Below, in pieces: positions 38,520-48,126 of a DNA stretch of 64,000 nucleotides. Source of the DNA: Planctellipticum variicoloris. GTDB lineage: Bacteria > Planctomycetota > Planctomycetia > Planctomycetales > Planctomycetaceae. Below the pieces are notes generated by a model. It had not been told where the DNA came from and ran no database searches. It saw only the letters and a program-made list of their open reading frames with translations. Where the stretch lies: positions 5,650,001 through 5,714,000 of the forward strand of contig NZ_CP130886.1 in NCBI RefSeq assembly GCF_030622045.1, in the 5' to 3' direction. Positions within the stretch are counted from its first letter, which is position 1. Every line of letters begins with the position of its first letter. The position numbers and the translations under genes were made by a program.

Positions 38520-39317
38520 ATGCCTGCGATACTCTCCCGTACGGCCCATTCGCTCTGGCGGCCCGCCCGAAGCGTCTGGGATTCCGCCGTCGACTTCGTC
38601 TATCCGCCGGCCTGCGTTCTGTGCCTGTGCGATCTGCCGTCGTCGCGGCGTAAAACGGACTGGTGGACGACCTCCCTCTGTGCGGAGTGCCGGGCCGAAC
38701 TGGCGCCGCCCGTGCTGCAGGACTGCCAGCGGTGCGGCGCTCCGGCGGGACCGTTCGCCGACACGTCGAGCGGCTGCCCATATTGCCGGGATGACCGGTT
38801 TGTATTCGAAGCTGTCTATCGTCTCAACGTCTATGAGGGGAAGCTGCGGGAAGCGTGTCTGCGGGCCAAGTCCGCGTGGGGCGAACCGATGGCCCGCGTG
38901 CTGGCGGATCTCGTCTGGGAACGGAGTGGAGCCCAGATGCGGGAGATCGGGTTCTCCTGTGTGATTCCTGTCCCGCCCCACTGGACGCGCCGGTACCAGC
39001 AGCCGCACTCAGCCCCGGAGACGATCGCCCGCAGGCTGGCCGCACACCTGCAGATTCCCGTTCGCAGCACGGCGCTGGCCAAGATCCGCCGGACGCCGCG
39101 GCAGGCCGGAGCGTCGCCGACGGTCCGTCGGCAGCAGCAGCGGGGGACCTTTCGCTGCCGCCAGCCGGCCCATATTGCAGGGCGAACGGTTCTGCTGGTG
39201 GATGACATTCTAACGACCGGTTCGACCGCTCAGGCGGCCGCCCGCGCCCTGAAAGACGCCGGGGTCCGTCGGGTTTTCGTGGCGGCGATCGCCCGCGGGC
39301 TGGGGCGACATGCCTGA
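38520..39317 (+). CDS. comF: ComF family phosphoribosyltransferase-like protein
   Basis: 265 residues with GGAGG 6 nt before the ATG. The N-terminus carries paired CxxC motifs (CVLC, CAEC, CQRCG, CPYC), a probable zinc ribbon. The C-terminus has the PRPP-binding block VLLVDDILTTGSTAQAA. ComF proteins help single-stranded DNA enter the recombination pathway in natural transformation. No other competence gene is nearby, so competence cannot be inferred from this alone. Confidence 0.9.
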   Translation: MPAILSRTAHSLWRPARSVWDSAVDFVYPPACVLCLCDLPSSRRKTDWWTTSLCAECRAELAPPVLQDCQRCGAPAGPFADTSSGCPYCRDDRFVFEAVYRLNVYEGKLREACLRAKSAWGEPMARVLADLVWERSGAQMREIGFSCVIPVPPHWTRRYQQPHSAPETIARRLAAHLQIPVRSTALAKIRRTPRQAGASPTVRRQQQRGTFRCRQPAHIAGRTVLLVDDILTTGSTAQAAARALKDAGVRRVFVAAIARGLGRHA

Positions 39318-39414
39318 TGCGGTTTCCTCCCGGCGGGGCTGACGTTACTGTGCAGGCTATAAATTCCTGACGGTCAAACCGTCCGTTTCCGGTCACTTCG
39401 TCGTCGAGCCGTTG

Positions 39415-40350
39415 ATGAGTCCCGCCCCGCTTCGCATCGCCACCCGCGCCAGTCAGCTTGCCCTCTGGCAGTCGAACTACATTGCCGATCTGTTGCGGCA
39501 GGTCGTTCCGGACCGGGAAGTGGTCTTGGTCGAAGTTTCCACGACCGGCGACCGAGTCCAGACGGAAACATTGCGGGCGCTGGGAAGCTTCGGCGTCTTC
39601 ACGCGGGAAGTGCAGGCGGCCATTCTCGACGGCCGGGCCGACCTGGCGGTGCACAGCCTGAAGGATCTGCCGACGGATGTCATTGAGGGGCTCTCACTGG
39701 GGGCGGTTCCGCCGCGCGCGCCGGAGTTCGATTCCCTGATCCTGCCGCAAGGCTCGTCGCTGGCGCCGACGCTGGATGCCCTGCCTCAAGGCGCCAGGGT
39801 CGGGACCGGCAGTCCGCGGCGGCAGGCCCAGCTCAAAATGCTGCGGCCCGATCTGGTGCTGTCGGAAGTGCGGGGGAACGTCGACACGCGATTGAAGAAG
39901 CTCGACGCCGGCGACTACGAGGCGCTGATTCTCGCCGCCGCAGGGCTGACGCGACTGGGCTGGAGCGGGCGGATCTCCGCCGTGCTGCAGCCGCCGGCGA
40001 TGTATCCGGCGGTCGGTCAGGGGGCGATCGGCGTGGAATGCCGCACCGACGACGTCGAACTGCGGGGGCTGCTGGAAAAATTGACGGATTGCGCGACGCT
40101 GACTCGCGTGCTGGCGGAACGGAGCCTGCTGGCCACGCTGCGGGCCGGCTGCCATGCGCCGCTGGGAGTCAGCACGCGGATCGAAGGAGATCGGCTGTTT
40201 CTGGAGGCGGTCGTGCTGCCGCTGGATGGCAGCCACCGCTGGACGGCGGCGGCCAGCGGACTCGTCAGCGCCCCCGCACAACTGGGCGTCACGGTGGCGC
40301 AATTGCTGGTTACTCAGGGAGTCGAGCGAGTTCTCGGCCGGACGGAGTGA
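39415..40350 (+). CDS. hemC: hydroxymethylbilane synthase (porphobilinogen deaminase)
   Basis: 311 residues. It joins four porphobilinogens into hydroxymethylbilane for heme synthesis. LRIATRASQLALWQ at the start, VHSLKDLPTDVIEGL, GTGSPRRQAQL, the RGNVDTRL loop and the cofactor-binding Cys246 in RAGCHAPLG are all present. The ATG at 39415 is chosen over the TTG just before it. It ends one base from the convergent copA gene. No other hem gene is in the window. Confidence 0.95.
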   Translation: MSPAPLRIATRASQLALWQSNYIADLLRQVVPDREVVLVEVSTTGDRVQTETLRALGSFGVFTREVQAAILDGRADLAVHSLKDLPTDVIEGLSLGAVPPRAPEFDSLILPQGSSLAPTLDALPQGARVGTGSPRRQAQLKMLRPDLVLSEVRGNVDTRLKKLDAGDYEALILAAAGLTRLGWSGRISAVLQPPAMYPAVGQGAIGVECRTDDVELRGLLEKLTDCATLTRVLAERSLLATLRAGCHAPLGVSTRIEGDRLFLEAVVLPLDGSHRWTAAASGLVSAPAQLGVTVAQLLVTQGVERVLGRTE

Positions 40351-40351
40351 G

Positions 40352-42679
40352 TCATTCCGCTCGTCGGAGCCGCAGGCTGTTGAGGACGACCGACACGCTG
40401 GAGAACGCCATCGCCGCGCTGGCGAGCATTGGCGAGAGGAGCCAGCCGGTCAGCGGGTAGAGTGCGCCGGCTGCGATTGGAATCGCCACCACGTTGTAAC
40501 CGAAGGCCCAGAACAGATTCTGGCGGATGATGCTCAGCGTCGCCCGCGACAGCCGGAGCGCCGTCAACAGGGATTCCAGGCGTCCGCCGACAAGGGTGAT
40601 ATCCGCGGCGGCCATGGCCACATCGGTCCCGGAACCCATCGCCAGGCCGACGTCGGCGCTGGCCAGTGCGGGGGCGTCATTGATGCCGTCGCCGACCATG
40701 CCGACCGTCTGCCCGGTCTGCTTGAGCCGGCGGACCTCGTCAGCTTTCTGCGCGGGGAGGACCTCGGCGATCACCCGTTCGATGCCGACCTGTGCGGCAA
40801 CGGCCTGAGCGGTCCGCGAGTTGTCGCCGGTCAGCATGACCGGAACGATTCCCAGTGCTTTGAGCTGCTGAATGACCTCGGCCGCTTCCGGACGGGGAGG
40901 ATCAGCGACAGCGATCAGGCCGGCGGGCTGTCCGTCAATGGCGACGAACATTGGCGTCTTGCCTTCGGCGGCGAGACGTTCGGCCTGGTTCACCAGCTCG
41001 GAAGACTCGACTGAGCGTTCTCTCAGCAGCGCGACGTTGCCGATCAGGATCTCACGGCCCTCGACGCGGGCGGAAATCCCACGGCCAGTGAGCGACTGGA
41101 AATCGGCGGGCGCGGTGAGCTCCAGCGAGCGCTGGCGGGCCGCGGCGACGATGGTGGCGCCGAGCGGGTGTTCGCTGAGCTGCTCCGCCGAGGCCGCCAG
41201 CCGCAGCAGCTCGGATTCGCTGACGCTGCCGACAGGAACAATGTCGGTCACGGTCGGCTGGCCGGTGGTGATCGTGCCGGTCTTATCGAGGATGATCGTG
41301 GTCAGGCGATGGGCGTGTTCGAGGGCGGCGCCGCTCTTGAACAGCACCCCCAGTTCCGCGCCACGGCCGGTTCCCACCAGGATCGCGGTCGGCGTGGCGA
41401 GGCCCAGCGCGCAGGGGCAGGCGATGATCAGCACGGCAACCAGCGTGTGAATGGCGAACGAGACCTGCTGTCCGGACGGTCCCAGAATCAGCCAGGCGAT
41501 GCCGGTCACAAGGGCGAGGACCAGCACGATCGGCGTAAACACTCCCGCCACAACGTCGGCCAGCCGGGCGATCGGAGCCTTCGACCCCTGGGCGTCGCGG
41601 ACCTGTTGGACGATCTGCTGCAGCACGGTGTCGCGGCCGACGCGTTCCGCGGCGAATTGAAACGCGCCGGTCCCGTTGATCGTGCCGGCATAAACGCGGG
41701 CATCGATCTGCTTGGCGACCGGCAGGCTTTCTCCCGTCAGCATCGACTCGTCGAGGCTGGACGATCCGGAAATGACCACGCCATCGACCGGGACCTTCTC
41801 GCCGGGGCGGACGACGACAATGTCTCCGACGCGGACGTCGCGAATCGGGCAGTCCTGTTCGACGCCGTCACGGATGATGCGTGCCGTGCGGGGCTGCAGG
41901 CCGAGGAGTTTGCGGATGGCGTCGCCGGCGCGGTGTTTCGCCCGCGATTCGAGCAAACGTCCCAGGAGGATCAGCGTGATGATCGCGGCGGCGGCTTCGA
42001 AGTAGACGGGGGCCTCCGCGCCATGTCCGGCGTGTGCGGCCCCGGCAAGCGAAGGCGCCAGCAGCACGGCCGTGGACCAGAGGAACGCGGTCATCGTGCC
42101 AAGGGCCACCAGGACATTCATGTCGGAGCCGCCGTGCCGCAGGGCGAGCCCGGCCGAGCGAAAAATGGGCCAGCCGCCGTAGAGAATGACCGGGAGGCTG
42201 AGAACAAGCTGCAGCCATGCGAAGGCGGGATGGTTGAACGCCGGGATCAGGCCGTGCGACATGGCGATCACCATGACCGGCGCTGCGCAGATTGCGGAGA
42301 CCAGGAACCTGCGCCAGAGGTCGTCTGCAAGGGCGGCCTCTGCCTGCTCCTGTTGTTCCTCCGGGGACAGGTCGCTGTCCTCGGCGGAGACGGGCAGGAC
42401 GACGCCGTATCCCAGGCCCTCCACTGCCCCGGCGAGCCGACCGACGCTGGTGCGGCTGCCGTCAAAGGCCACGGTGGCGCGGGAGGTGGCGAAGTTCACC
42501 CCCGCGTTGATCACGCCGGGCTGAGCCCGCAGCGCCCCCTCGATCCGCGCGGCGCAGCCGGCGCAGGTCATCCCGGTGACCGGGAACTCGGTCCGCTCGG
42601 CGGATTCCGGAGTCTCCGCGCCGGCGGATTCTGCAACCGGCGTGACGACGGGCAGATTGATGGCAAATTTCGTGGACAT
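40352..42679 (-). CDS. copA: copper-exporting P1B-type ATPase
   Basis: 775 residues from the ATG at 42679 (GGAG upstream). One N-terminal heavy-metal domain with GMTCAGCA (Cys39/Cys42), then eight predicted membrane helices. The transmembrane metal site is CPC in [15 protein letters not shown]. The actuator motif LTGESLPV, the phosphorylation site DKTGT and [20 protein letters not shown] are intact. It pumps Cu(I) out of the cytoplasm. A His/Ala-rich loop ([13 protein letters not shown]) between early helices may bind copper. No CueR- or CsoR-type regulator gene is adjacent. Confidence 0.95.
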   Translation of the reverse strand: MSTKFAINLPVVTPVAESAGAETPESAERTEFPVTGMTCAGCAARIEGALRAQPGVINAGVNFATSRATVAFDGSRTSVGRLAGAVEGLGYGVVLPVSAEDSDLSPEEQQEQAEAALADDLWRRFLVSAICAAPVMVIAMSHGLIPAFNHPAFAWLQLVLSLPVILYGGWPIFRSAGLALRHGGSDMNVLVALGTMTAFLWSTAVLLAPSLAGAAHAGHGAEAPVYFEAAAAIITLILLGRLLESRAKHRAGDAIRKLLGLQPRTARIIRDGVEQDCPIRDVRVGDIVVVRPGEKVPVDGVVISGSSSLDESMLTGESLPVAKQIDARVYAGTINGTGAFQFAAERVGRDTVLQQIVQQVRDAQGSKAPIARLADVVAGVFTPIVLVLALVTGIAWLILGPSGQQVSFAIHTLVAVLIIACPCALGLATPTAILVGTGRGAELGVLFKSGAALEHAHRLTTIILDKTGTITTGQPTVTDIVPVGSVSESELLRLAASAEQLSEHPLGATIVAAARQRSLELTAPADFQSLTGRGISARVEGREILIGNVALLRERSVESSELVNQAERLAAEGKTPMFVAIDGQPAGLIAVADPPRPEAAEVIQQLKALGIVPVMLTGDNSRTAQAVAAQVGIERVIAEVLPAQKADEVRRLKQTGQTVGMVGDGINDAPALASADVGLAMGSGTDVAMAAADITLVGGRLESLLTALRLSRATLSIIRQNLFWAFGYNVVAIPIAAGALYPLTGWLLSPMLASAAMAFSSVSVVLNSLRLRRAE

Positions 42680-42835
42680 CGCTTTGGTCTCCTGCTGGGA
42701 CACAAGAGCGTTCTACCCCAGTGTCGCAGAGTTGCAATGCGTCCGGCAACCGCAGAGAGACAGTTCCTGGCAGGCGATGCGAGGAGTCTCCGTCTCCTGT
42801 AGAATTCGTCAGTCAACATCTGTGGAGAAAGAGTC

Positions 42836-44503
42836 TTGGAAAGCCACCCGTTCCGGCTGCTGCGCAACATCGGTCGAACGCGACAGATCGTCACCGTACT
42901 GCTCAATCACGGTTTCGGCGACGTCGTCGACCGGATCGGCCTTCGCTCAGCCTGGAAACGCTGGCGGTGCTTCCTGTTTCGCCGCAAAGAAGCCCCGACC
43001 CCGCGACTGAAGACCGTGGAGCGGATCCGGCTGACGCTCGAGGCGCTCGGACCGACATTCATCAAATTCGGCCAGGTGATGAGCACCCGCCCGGACGTCG
43101 TCCCTCCCGACATGCTGACCGAACTGAAAAAACTGCAGGAGAGCGTTCCCCCCTTCGGTCCTCAAAAGGCCGTGCAGGTCCTGCAGCACGAGTTCGAAAA
43201 GTCTCCGTCCACGCTGTTCGCCGAGTTTGAAACCGAGCCGCTGGCGGCAGGTTCGCTCGGTCAGGTCCACCGGGCGCGGCACTTCGACGGCACGCCGCTG
43301 GCGATCAAGATCCGCCGGCCCGACGTGGTCCGGGACGTGGAACGCGATATCAGCCTGATGCAGGAGCTGGCGCTGCTGCTCGATCGGCACGTTCCGGAAT
43401 CGCGCATCTTCGACCCGATCGGGCTGGTCAATCACTTCGCCCGCACGATCCGTCGGGAGATGAACTTCGCCCGCGAAGGGCGGACGATGGAAGAGTTCTC
43501 CCGGCTGTTCCAGGACAACGACATTCTGTACGTCCCGCGAGTCTACTGGGACCTGACGACCGAGGCGGTCCTGACGATGGAATTCGTCGAAGGAGCCAAT
43601 ATCAACGATCGCGCCGCTCTCTTGAAGCTGCCGAGATCGCCGGCCGAGATCGCCGGCGACGGCGCCCGGATCTTCATGAAGCAGGCCTTCGAGTTCGGCA
43701 TGTTTCATGGCGATCCCCATCCCGGCAATATCCGGATTCTGCCAAACGGCCGGGTCTGCCTGCTGGACTACGGCATGATCGGCATGCTGGACGAAGAAAC
43801 CCGCGAACAGCTCGTCGACCTGCTCCAGGCCATCGCCAACCAGAACGCCGATGCCGCCGTCGACGTGGTGCTGCATCTCGGAGAGCCGCGCGGCGAAATC
43901 GATATGGGGCTCCTCAAAATCGACATGCGGGACTTCATCGCCAACTATTACGGCGTCGAGCTCGAACGGATCGACGTCAGCCGGCTGCTGTCGGATTTTG
44001 TGGGCATCATGTCGACGCACCACATCCGCTGCCCCGGCAGCCTGATGCTCCTGATCCGGGCGCTGGTGACGCTGGAAGGAATCGGGGCCAGCCTCGACCC
44101 GGAGTTCAATCTGGCCGGGTATCTGCAGCCCTTCGTGGAAAAGCTGGTCAAGGACCGTTATCAGCCGCGGAAGATGGCCGAGCGGGTCTTCCGCGACGTC
44201 CGCATGCTGGCAGGCTCGCTGCACGACCTGCCGGTCCATCTGGGCAAGACCCTCAAGAAACTGGCCAACGACGACCTGCAGGTCCACCTGGATCACCGCG
44301 GGCTGGATTATCTGATCCTCGAACTCGAACGGGCCAGTAACCGGCTCGTGGTGGGGATGGTCGTCGCCGCGCTGATCCTGGCCTCCGCGATTCTCATCCC
44401 GGCGGGAACCAACACCTTCTGGGTCAGCGTGCCGATCTACCTGCTGTCGAGCCTGCTGGCAATGTGGCTCGTCTACGGCATCTTTCGCAGCGGGAGGTTG
44501 TAG
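42836..44503 (+). CDS. ubiB: ABC1/AarF/UbiB family atypical kinase
   Basis: 555 residues. TTG start with GGAGAAAG 6 nt before. The family motifs are present: KFGQVMSTRPD (KxGQ), EPLAAGSLGQVHRA (Ala-rich loop), the Lys in AIKIRRP, HGDPHPGNI and LLDYGMIG. Two C-terminal transmembrane helices (about 500-550). UbiB-type proteins are ATPases/kinases needed for quinone biosynthesis or lipid handling. The organism's quinone is unknown, so the symbol indicates family rather than pathway. A heptamer array begins five bases after the TAG stop. Confidence 0.9.
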   Translation: MESHPFRLLRNIGRTRQIVTVLLNHGFGDVVDRIGLRSAWKRWRCFLFRRKEAPTPRLKTVERIRLTLEALGPTFIKFGQVMSTRPDVVPPDMLTELKKLQESVPPFGPQKAVQVLQHEFEKSPSTLFAEFETEPLAAGSLGQVHRARHFDGTPLAIKIRRPDVVRDVERDISLMQELALLLDRHVPESRIFDPIGLVNHFARTIRREMNFAREGRTMEEFSRLFQDNDILYVPRVYWDLTTEAVLTMEFVEGANINDRAALLKLPRSPAEIAGDGARIFMKQAFEFGMFHGDPHPGNIRILPNGRVCLLDYGMIGMLDEETREQLVDLLQAIANQNADAAVDVVLHLGEPRGEIDMGLLKIDMRDFIANYYGVELERIDVSRLLSDFVGIMSTHHIRCPGSLMLLIRALVTLEGIGASLDPEFNLAGYLQPFVEKLVKDRYQPRKMAERVFRDVRMLAGSLHDLPVHLGKTLKKLANDDLQVHLDHRGLDYLILELERASNRLVVGMVVAALILASAILIPAGTNTFWVSVPIYLLSSLLAMWLVYGIFRSGRL

Positions 44504-44508
44504 GGGAA

Positions 44509-44553
44509 GTCGAGAGACCAGAGTCGAGTGTCGAGAGCCAGAACAGAGACAGA
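44509..44553 (+). repeat. heptamer array directly after ubiB, tail AGCCAGAA
   Basis: GTCGAGA, GACCAGA, GTCGAGT, GTCGAGA, then GCCAGAACAGAGAC: purine-rich on the sense strand. It converges on a second array (44576-44612) belonging to the opposite gene. Confidence 0.8.
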
Positions 44554-44575
44554 CACCGGCGTTTCGGGCGATCCG

Positions 44576-44612
44576 CTCTCTTCTCTGGCGATTCACGACT
44601 CCCTATTCCCTG
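44576..44612 (-). repeat. heptamer array overlapping the cyanophycinase-like stop codon
   Basis: On the minus strand GTCAGGGAATAGGGAGTCG continues to GAATCGCCAGAGAAG. The TAG stop (44603-44605) is inside the second unit, so the array includes the last codons of the gene. Confidence 0.75.
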
Positions 44613-46195
44613 ACCGCCTCTACCACGCGACGGGACCTGAGATCAAATCGCTGTCCCGCTCCGACCGAAACGTAGTCTTTATCATCGTCGGCGTCCTGAC
44701 GACGGGCATCGTAGAACGCGACATTTCCTTTGCCGACGACTTCAGCCTCGTGCCGACGAACAATGAGCGCCGTCCCCTCGTCGATCCCGATGCCGAGCAG
44801 TTGCGGATACGTCTTGATCAGTGACGACATGTCCGCGAACCGACCCCGCTGCGTGAAGTGCTGATCGATGGCGACCCCCGTCAGGAACCCCAGCCCCTGT
44901 TCGTAGCCTTCCGCCATGATGTCGCGATTTCCCAGCGGATTGCCGCGCGGCAGATAGTCCCCCTGAATCGACGCCCCCGCCGACGAACCCCCGATCACCC
45001 CGCCGCGGGCCAGCACGTCGTGCATCAGCTTGTGGGCCGTCGTGTTCTGGTAAGAATCGACCAGATTCCACTGCCGACCGCCGCCGAACCAGATGCCCCG
45101 CGCCCGCTTCAGCGGCGCCAGGAAATCGTAGTCGCTCGAAGCCTTCCGGCGATCCTTGGTATGCAGGAGCGAGACGTCGGTGGCGCCGGCGTCCCGAAGC
45201 GTCTCCACAAAACTGTCGCTGAGCACGACTTCCTGCTCCGTGCAGGGAACTACAACCAGCGGTGCATCCGGACCGCCGGCCAGTTCGATGAAGCGTTTCA
45301 CCAGACCGGACGGCATCCCGCCGCCGCCGACAATGACCAGCGACCCGCTCTGCACCTGCGGAGGCGCGGGATCAGCCGGCGGAAACGGCGACCGTGAACG
45401 CGCCCGAGCCGCCCGGCTGAGAGCCACCAGATCGGCCTCTTGTCCGGCCGCGAGTCGATCGATTCGCACGGGTCGCTGTGACGACGCGGCGAGGATGACC
45501 ATGACTTCCGATTTGCCGATCACCCCCAATTTCCGCCCGCGAAGAATCAGGGCCGTCTCCTCCGGAATCCCGAAACCGACTCGATCCGGTTGAGCTGTTA
45601 CGATCTGCACCAGCCGGTCCCGCGAGTTCTGTTCCAGGAATTGGGGGGCGACGATCGCTCCCGGCAGCAGGTCCAGTCCCTGCCGATCGTCGCCGTCTTC
45701 CCGCGAGACAAAACGGGACAAGGCAATTCCCGTCGACGTGCCGCCGACAACGCCGCCGCGCTGGATGACATCGCGAACGGCAGCTTCCATGTCCCGGCCG
45801 CCAGAACCGGCCAAGAGGGCAGATGGGTTCGCATTCTGGAACCACACTCCGGTCGCCTCAGCCAATGACGCGACCATCTCCGATTGCACAATTCCGGCCG
45901 GAAGAGCCACGCGCACGACTTCCATCGATCCCGGCTTTGCAACCTTCCATTCGATGGCTTGCCCGTCGCCGTCGTCGGCGACCACGACAGAAATTTTCGC
46001 CTTCGTTCCGCCGGCAAGCTCCACAAACGTCTCGCGGACCTCCTCCGAAACCGGTCCGCCTCCATGCAGAACCAACGCCCCCCGCAGTTTTCCGACAGGT
46101 TCCGGCCCCGTCGGATCGTATTGAGCCATCAGCGGCTCGCAGCACACCAGCAGCGCCGCCACGCGGATCATCACCCGGCAATCGCGATGCAGCAT
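44603..46195 (-). CDS. secreted protein with two cyanophycinase-like (peptidase S51) domains
   Basis: About 530 residues. A short signal peptide ends LMAQYD. Two S51-type domains lie in tandem: the first (about 35-270) has GGTSTGIALSRF where the nucleophile loop should be; the second (about 285-530) has the canonical GGSSAGASIQGDYL, with GGGRQWNLVDSY before it. Cyanophycinase cuts the Asp-Arg polymer cyanophycin and other S51 enzymes cut Asp-dipeptides, so an exported peptidase for Asp-containing peptides is a reasonable guess. The first domain may be less active or inactive. The start is uncertain; other in-frame ATG/GTG codons lie up to 46234. Confidence 0.8.
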   Translation of the reverse strand: MLHRDCRVMIRVAALLVCCEPLMAQYDPTGPEPVGKLRGALVLHGGGPVSEEVRETFVELAGGTKAKISVVVADDGDGQAIEWKVAKPGSMEVVRVALPAGIVQSEMVASLAEATGVWFQNANPSALLAGSGGRDMEAAVRDVIQRGGVVGGTSTGIALSRFVSREDGDDRQGLDLLPGAIVAPQFLEQNSRDRLVQIVTAQPDRVGFGIPEETALILRGRKLGVIGKSEVMVILAASSQRPVRIDRLAAGQEADLVALSRAARARSRSPFPPADPAPPQVQSGSLVIVGGGGMPSGLVKRFIELAGGPDAPLVVVPCTEQEVVLSDSFVETLRDAGATDVSLLHTKDRRKASSDYDFLAPLKRARGIWFGGGRQWNLVDSYQNTTAHKLMHDVLARGGVIGGSSAGASIQGDYLPRGNPLGNRDIMAEGYEQGLGFLTGVAIDQHFTQRGRFADMSSLIKTYPQLLGIGIDEGTALIVRRHEAEVVGKGNVAFYDARRQDADDDKDYVSVGAGQRFDLRSRRVVEAVRE

Positions 46196-46340
46196 GCGGA
46201 GAATCTCGTTCAACATTCGAAAGAAAAGTTCCACAACACTTTACCCGGCACAGCCGGTTCGTGCCGACTCAGAGCTGGGTTGGGCGTGGATACCGGATTC
46301 GGCGGCGATGGGGCAGCCGCCGACCGCTCATGCGCGTTCG

Positions 46341-47069
46341 CTACGACCTCAACCGCGCGTATGTCGCCGCATGAGCCGACAGTCCCGCGGCGAAGGCCCG
46401 GAAGCTGAGCTCCTCCGATGGACAGGAGAACTCACCCTTCTTCCCGCCGGCCTCAGTCGAAAGAATCAGGCTGGTCCCGTCGTAAAGGCGTTCCCGGAGG
46501 AGCTTCGTCAGCAGGATCTGGTAGCGCTGGACATAGGACGCCTCGCGGAACTCCGGGAAGACCGGAAAGTGAGGCATCTTCATCTTGACGGGTGTCTGCG
46601 ATTTCAGGCAGTCCTCCAGCAGGAAGACATACCCGAGCCAGGGACGTTGCGATGGCTGGAAGGCCCCCTCGCGATAGGCTGCCCATAAATCCGTGGCATT
46701 GCCCACCGCCTCTTCAGCTCGATTGTTGAAGTTGTTCCCGAATGATGGACCAACCTGGGCCTTGAACTCGACCACGGCCAGCAGCTTTCCGTCGACAACC
46801 GCCAGCAGATCCCAGTTCTTCTCCGCCCGAAAGTATCCGGGCAGCTCCAACCGGCTCTGCCAAAAGACTTCGGCGTCTGTAAGTCCCGCCTCCAGTAGCA
46901 GCGTGCGACATAGCACGACGAATCCATCCAGATGCTTGCCGCCGGTCACGGCGGTCCGCAGCCCGGCGTCGCGCAGTCCGGAAGCGGTTCCTTGACGCTT
47001 TGCCTGGCTGCCTCGCGTCAACCAGAAGTGGCGGATCGCCTTGCTGACGCGTTGATCGAGATTATCCAT
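46341..47069 (-). CDS. type II restriction endonuclease, PaeR7I/XhoI family
   Basis: 242 residues, the family length. The block AEKNWDLLAVVDGKLLAVVE continues into EFKAQVGPSFGNNFNNRAEE. It gives a PD-(D/E)xK site with Asp87, Glu101 and Lys103, and the VGPSFGNNFNNR signature of the PaeR7I/XhoI group, which cut CTCGAG. CTCGAG occurs in this window (for example 7235-7240 and 43037-43042), so host sites would have to be protected. The start codon overlaps the end of the methylase gene, so the nuclease is made after its protecting enzyme. Recognition site is inferred from family. Confidence 0.88.
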   Translation of the reverse strand: MDNLDQRVSKAIRHFWLTRGSQAKRQGTASGLRDAGLRTAVTGGKHLDGFVVLCRTLLLEAGLTDAEVFWQSRLELPGYFRAEKNWDLLAVVDGKLLAVVEFKAQVGPSFGNNFNNRAEEAVGNATDLWAAYREGAFQPSQRPWLGYVFLLEDCLKSQTPVKMKMPHFPVFPEFREASYVQRYQILLTKLLRERLYDGTSLILSTEAGGKKGEFSCPSEELSFRAFAAGLSAHAATYARLRS

Positions 47070-48033
47070 GCACGTTGACCGTCACCGAGGTAAAGATATC
47101 CGTCGCGGCATTGATCCGCTTGCGGGCCTGCGCCAGGTAAGTCGAATCGATTTCGCTGCCGATTGAGTTCCGGCCGTTCCGCATTGCAGCCATCGTCGTG
47201 CTCCCAGTCCCGAGGAACGGATCGAGCACCGTATCCCCCACAAAGCTGAACATCCTCACCAGCCGCTCGGCCAATTCGACCGGATAGGGGGCCGGGTGAT
47301 TGCGTGTCGAAGCCCCAGTCAGCCCGGTCCAGATCTGCTGGAACCACTCGCGATGGTTCGCTTCTGAAATGAGACTCAGCACTCGCGTCGCCACTGTCGG
47401 CTGTCGGTAGCCGCCCGGCTTCCGTTCCATCAGGATGAACTCGATATCATTCTTGATGACGGCGTTCGGCTCGTACGGCTTCCCCAGAAATCCCCCGCCA
47501 TTCCCTTCGGCTTCGTAGACCGCGTTGGCGATCTTATGCCAGATGATCGGCGAAAGATTGTCGTAGCCAATCGCCCGGCAGTGTTCCTGAATCGACGCAT
47601 GCAGCGGCATCACCATGTGCCGACCGTTGTTCTTGCGACGCGACAGGCACACGTCGCCGACCACGCAGACAAGTCGGCCACCCGGGACGAGCGCATCAAA
47701 GCAGACCTGCCAGACGCGATCGAGTTCACTCAGGAACTCCTCATAGTCGGCAATATGTCCCATCTGTCCGGACGAATCACGATACTCCTTGAGTGTCCAA
47801 TAGGGAGGAGATGTGACGACCAGATGCACCGATTCCGACGGCAATGTCAGCTCGCGAGCGTCGGCCCGGAAGAGATCGTGGCGGGTCGGTATCCCCCGGA
47901 CGGAATCCTCAATCAGCCGCATCAACCCGGGATCTTTGGCGATGGCCGGCAGCGCCGTCTGCGGATTCTCGATCACGCGGAGCTCGTCCGGCAGAAACTC
48001 GTCCGGTACAAATGTGCGATCCGCGATCAGCAT
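47062..48033 (-). CDS. DNA methyltransferase of the adjacent restriction system (beta class)
   Basis: 323 residues. Catalytic motif IV TSPPYW at 74-79 comes before the SAM-binding motif I DPFLGTGSTTMAAM (about 262), the beta-class order. The target-recognition part lies between (about 110-230). A Ser-Pro-Pro-Tyr motif favours N4-cytosine methylation, though N6-adenine is not excluded. It overlaps the nuclease gene by 8 bp (CATGGATAA), an operon layout that makes methylase first. The known PaeR7I and XhoI methylases are, from memory, of a different class, so the pairing is unusual. Confidence 0.9.
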   Translation of the reverse strand: MLIADRTFVPDEFLPDELRVIENPQTALPAIAKDPGLMRLIEDSVRGIPTRHDLFRADARELTLPSESVHLVVTSPPYWTLKEYRDSSGQMGHIADYEEFLSELDRVWQVCFDALVPGGRLVCVVGDVCLSRRKNNGRHMVMPLHASIQEHCRAIGYDNLSPIIWHKIANAVYEAEGNGGGFLGKPYEPNAVIKNDIEFILMERKPGGYRQPTVATRVLSLISEANHREWFQQIWTGLTGASTRNHPAPYPVELAERLVRMFSFVGDTVLDPFLGTGSTTMAAMRNGRNSIGSEIDSTYLAQARKRINAATDIFTSVTVNVHG

Positions 48034-48126
48034 CCGAGTCCATCCTCAACGTACTGCGAAAACCGAATTCTAGCGTCGCGGGAAAGATTTGTGACCAGTC
48101 ACCCCTCAATGCGACTGACCCTGCCG

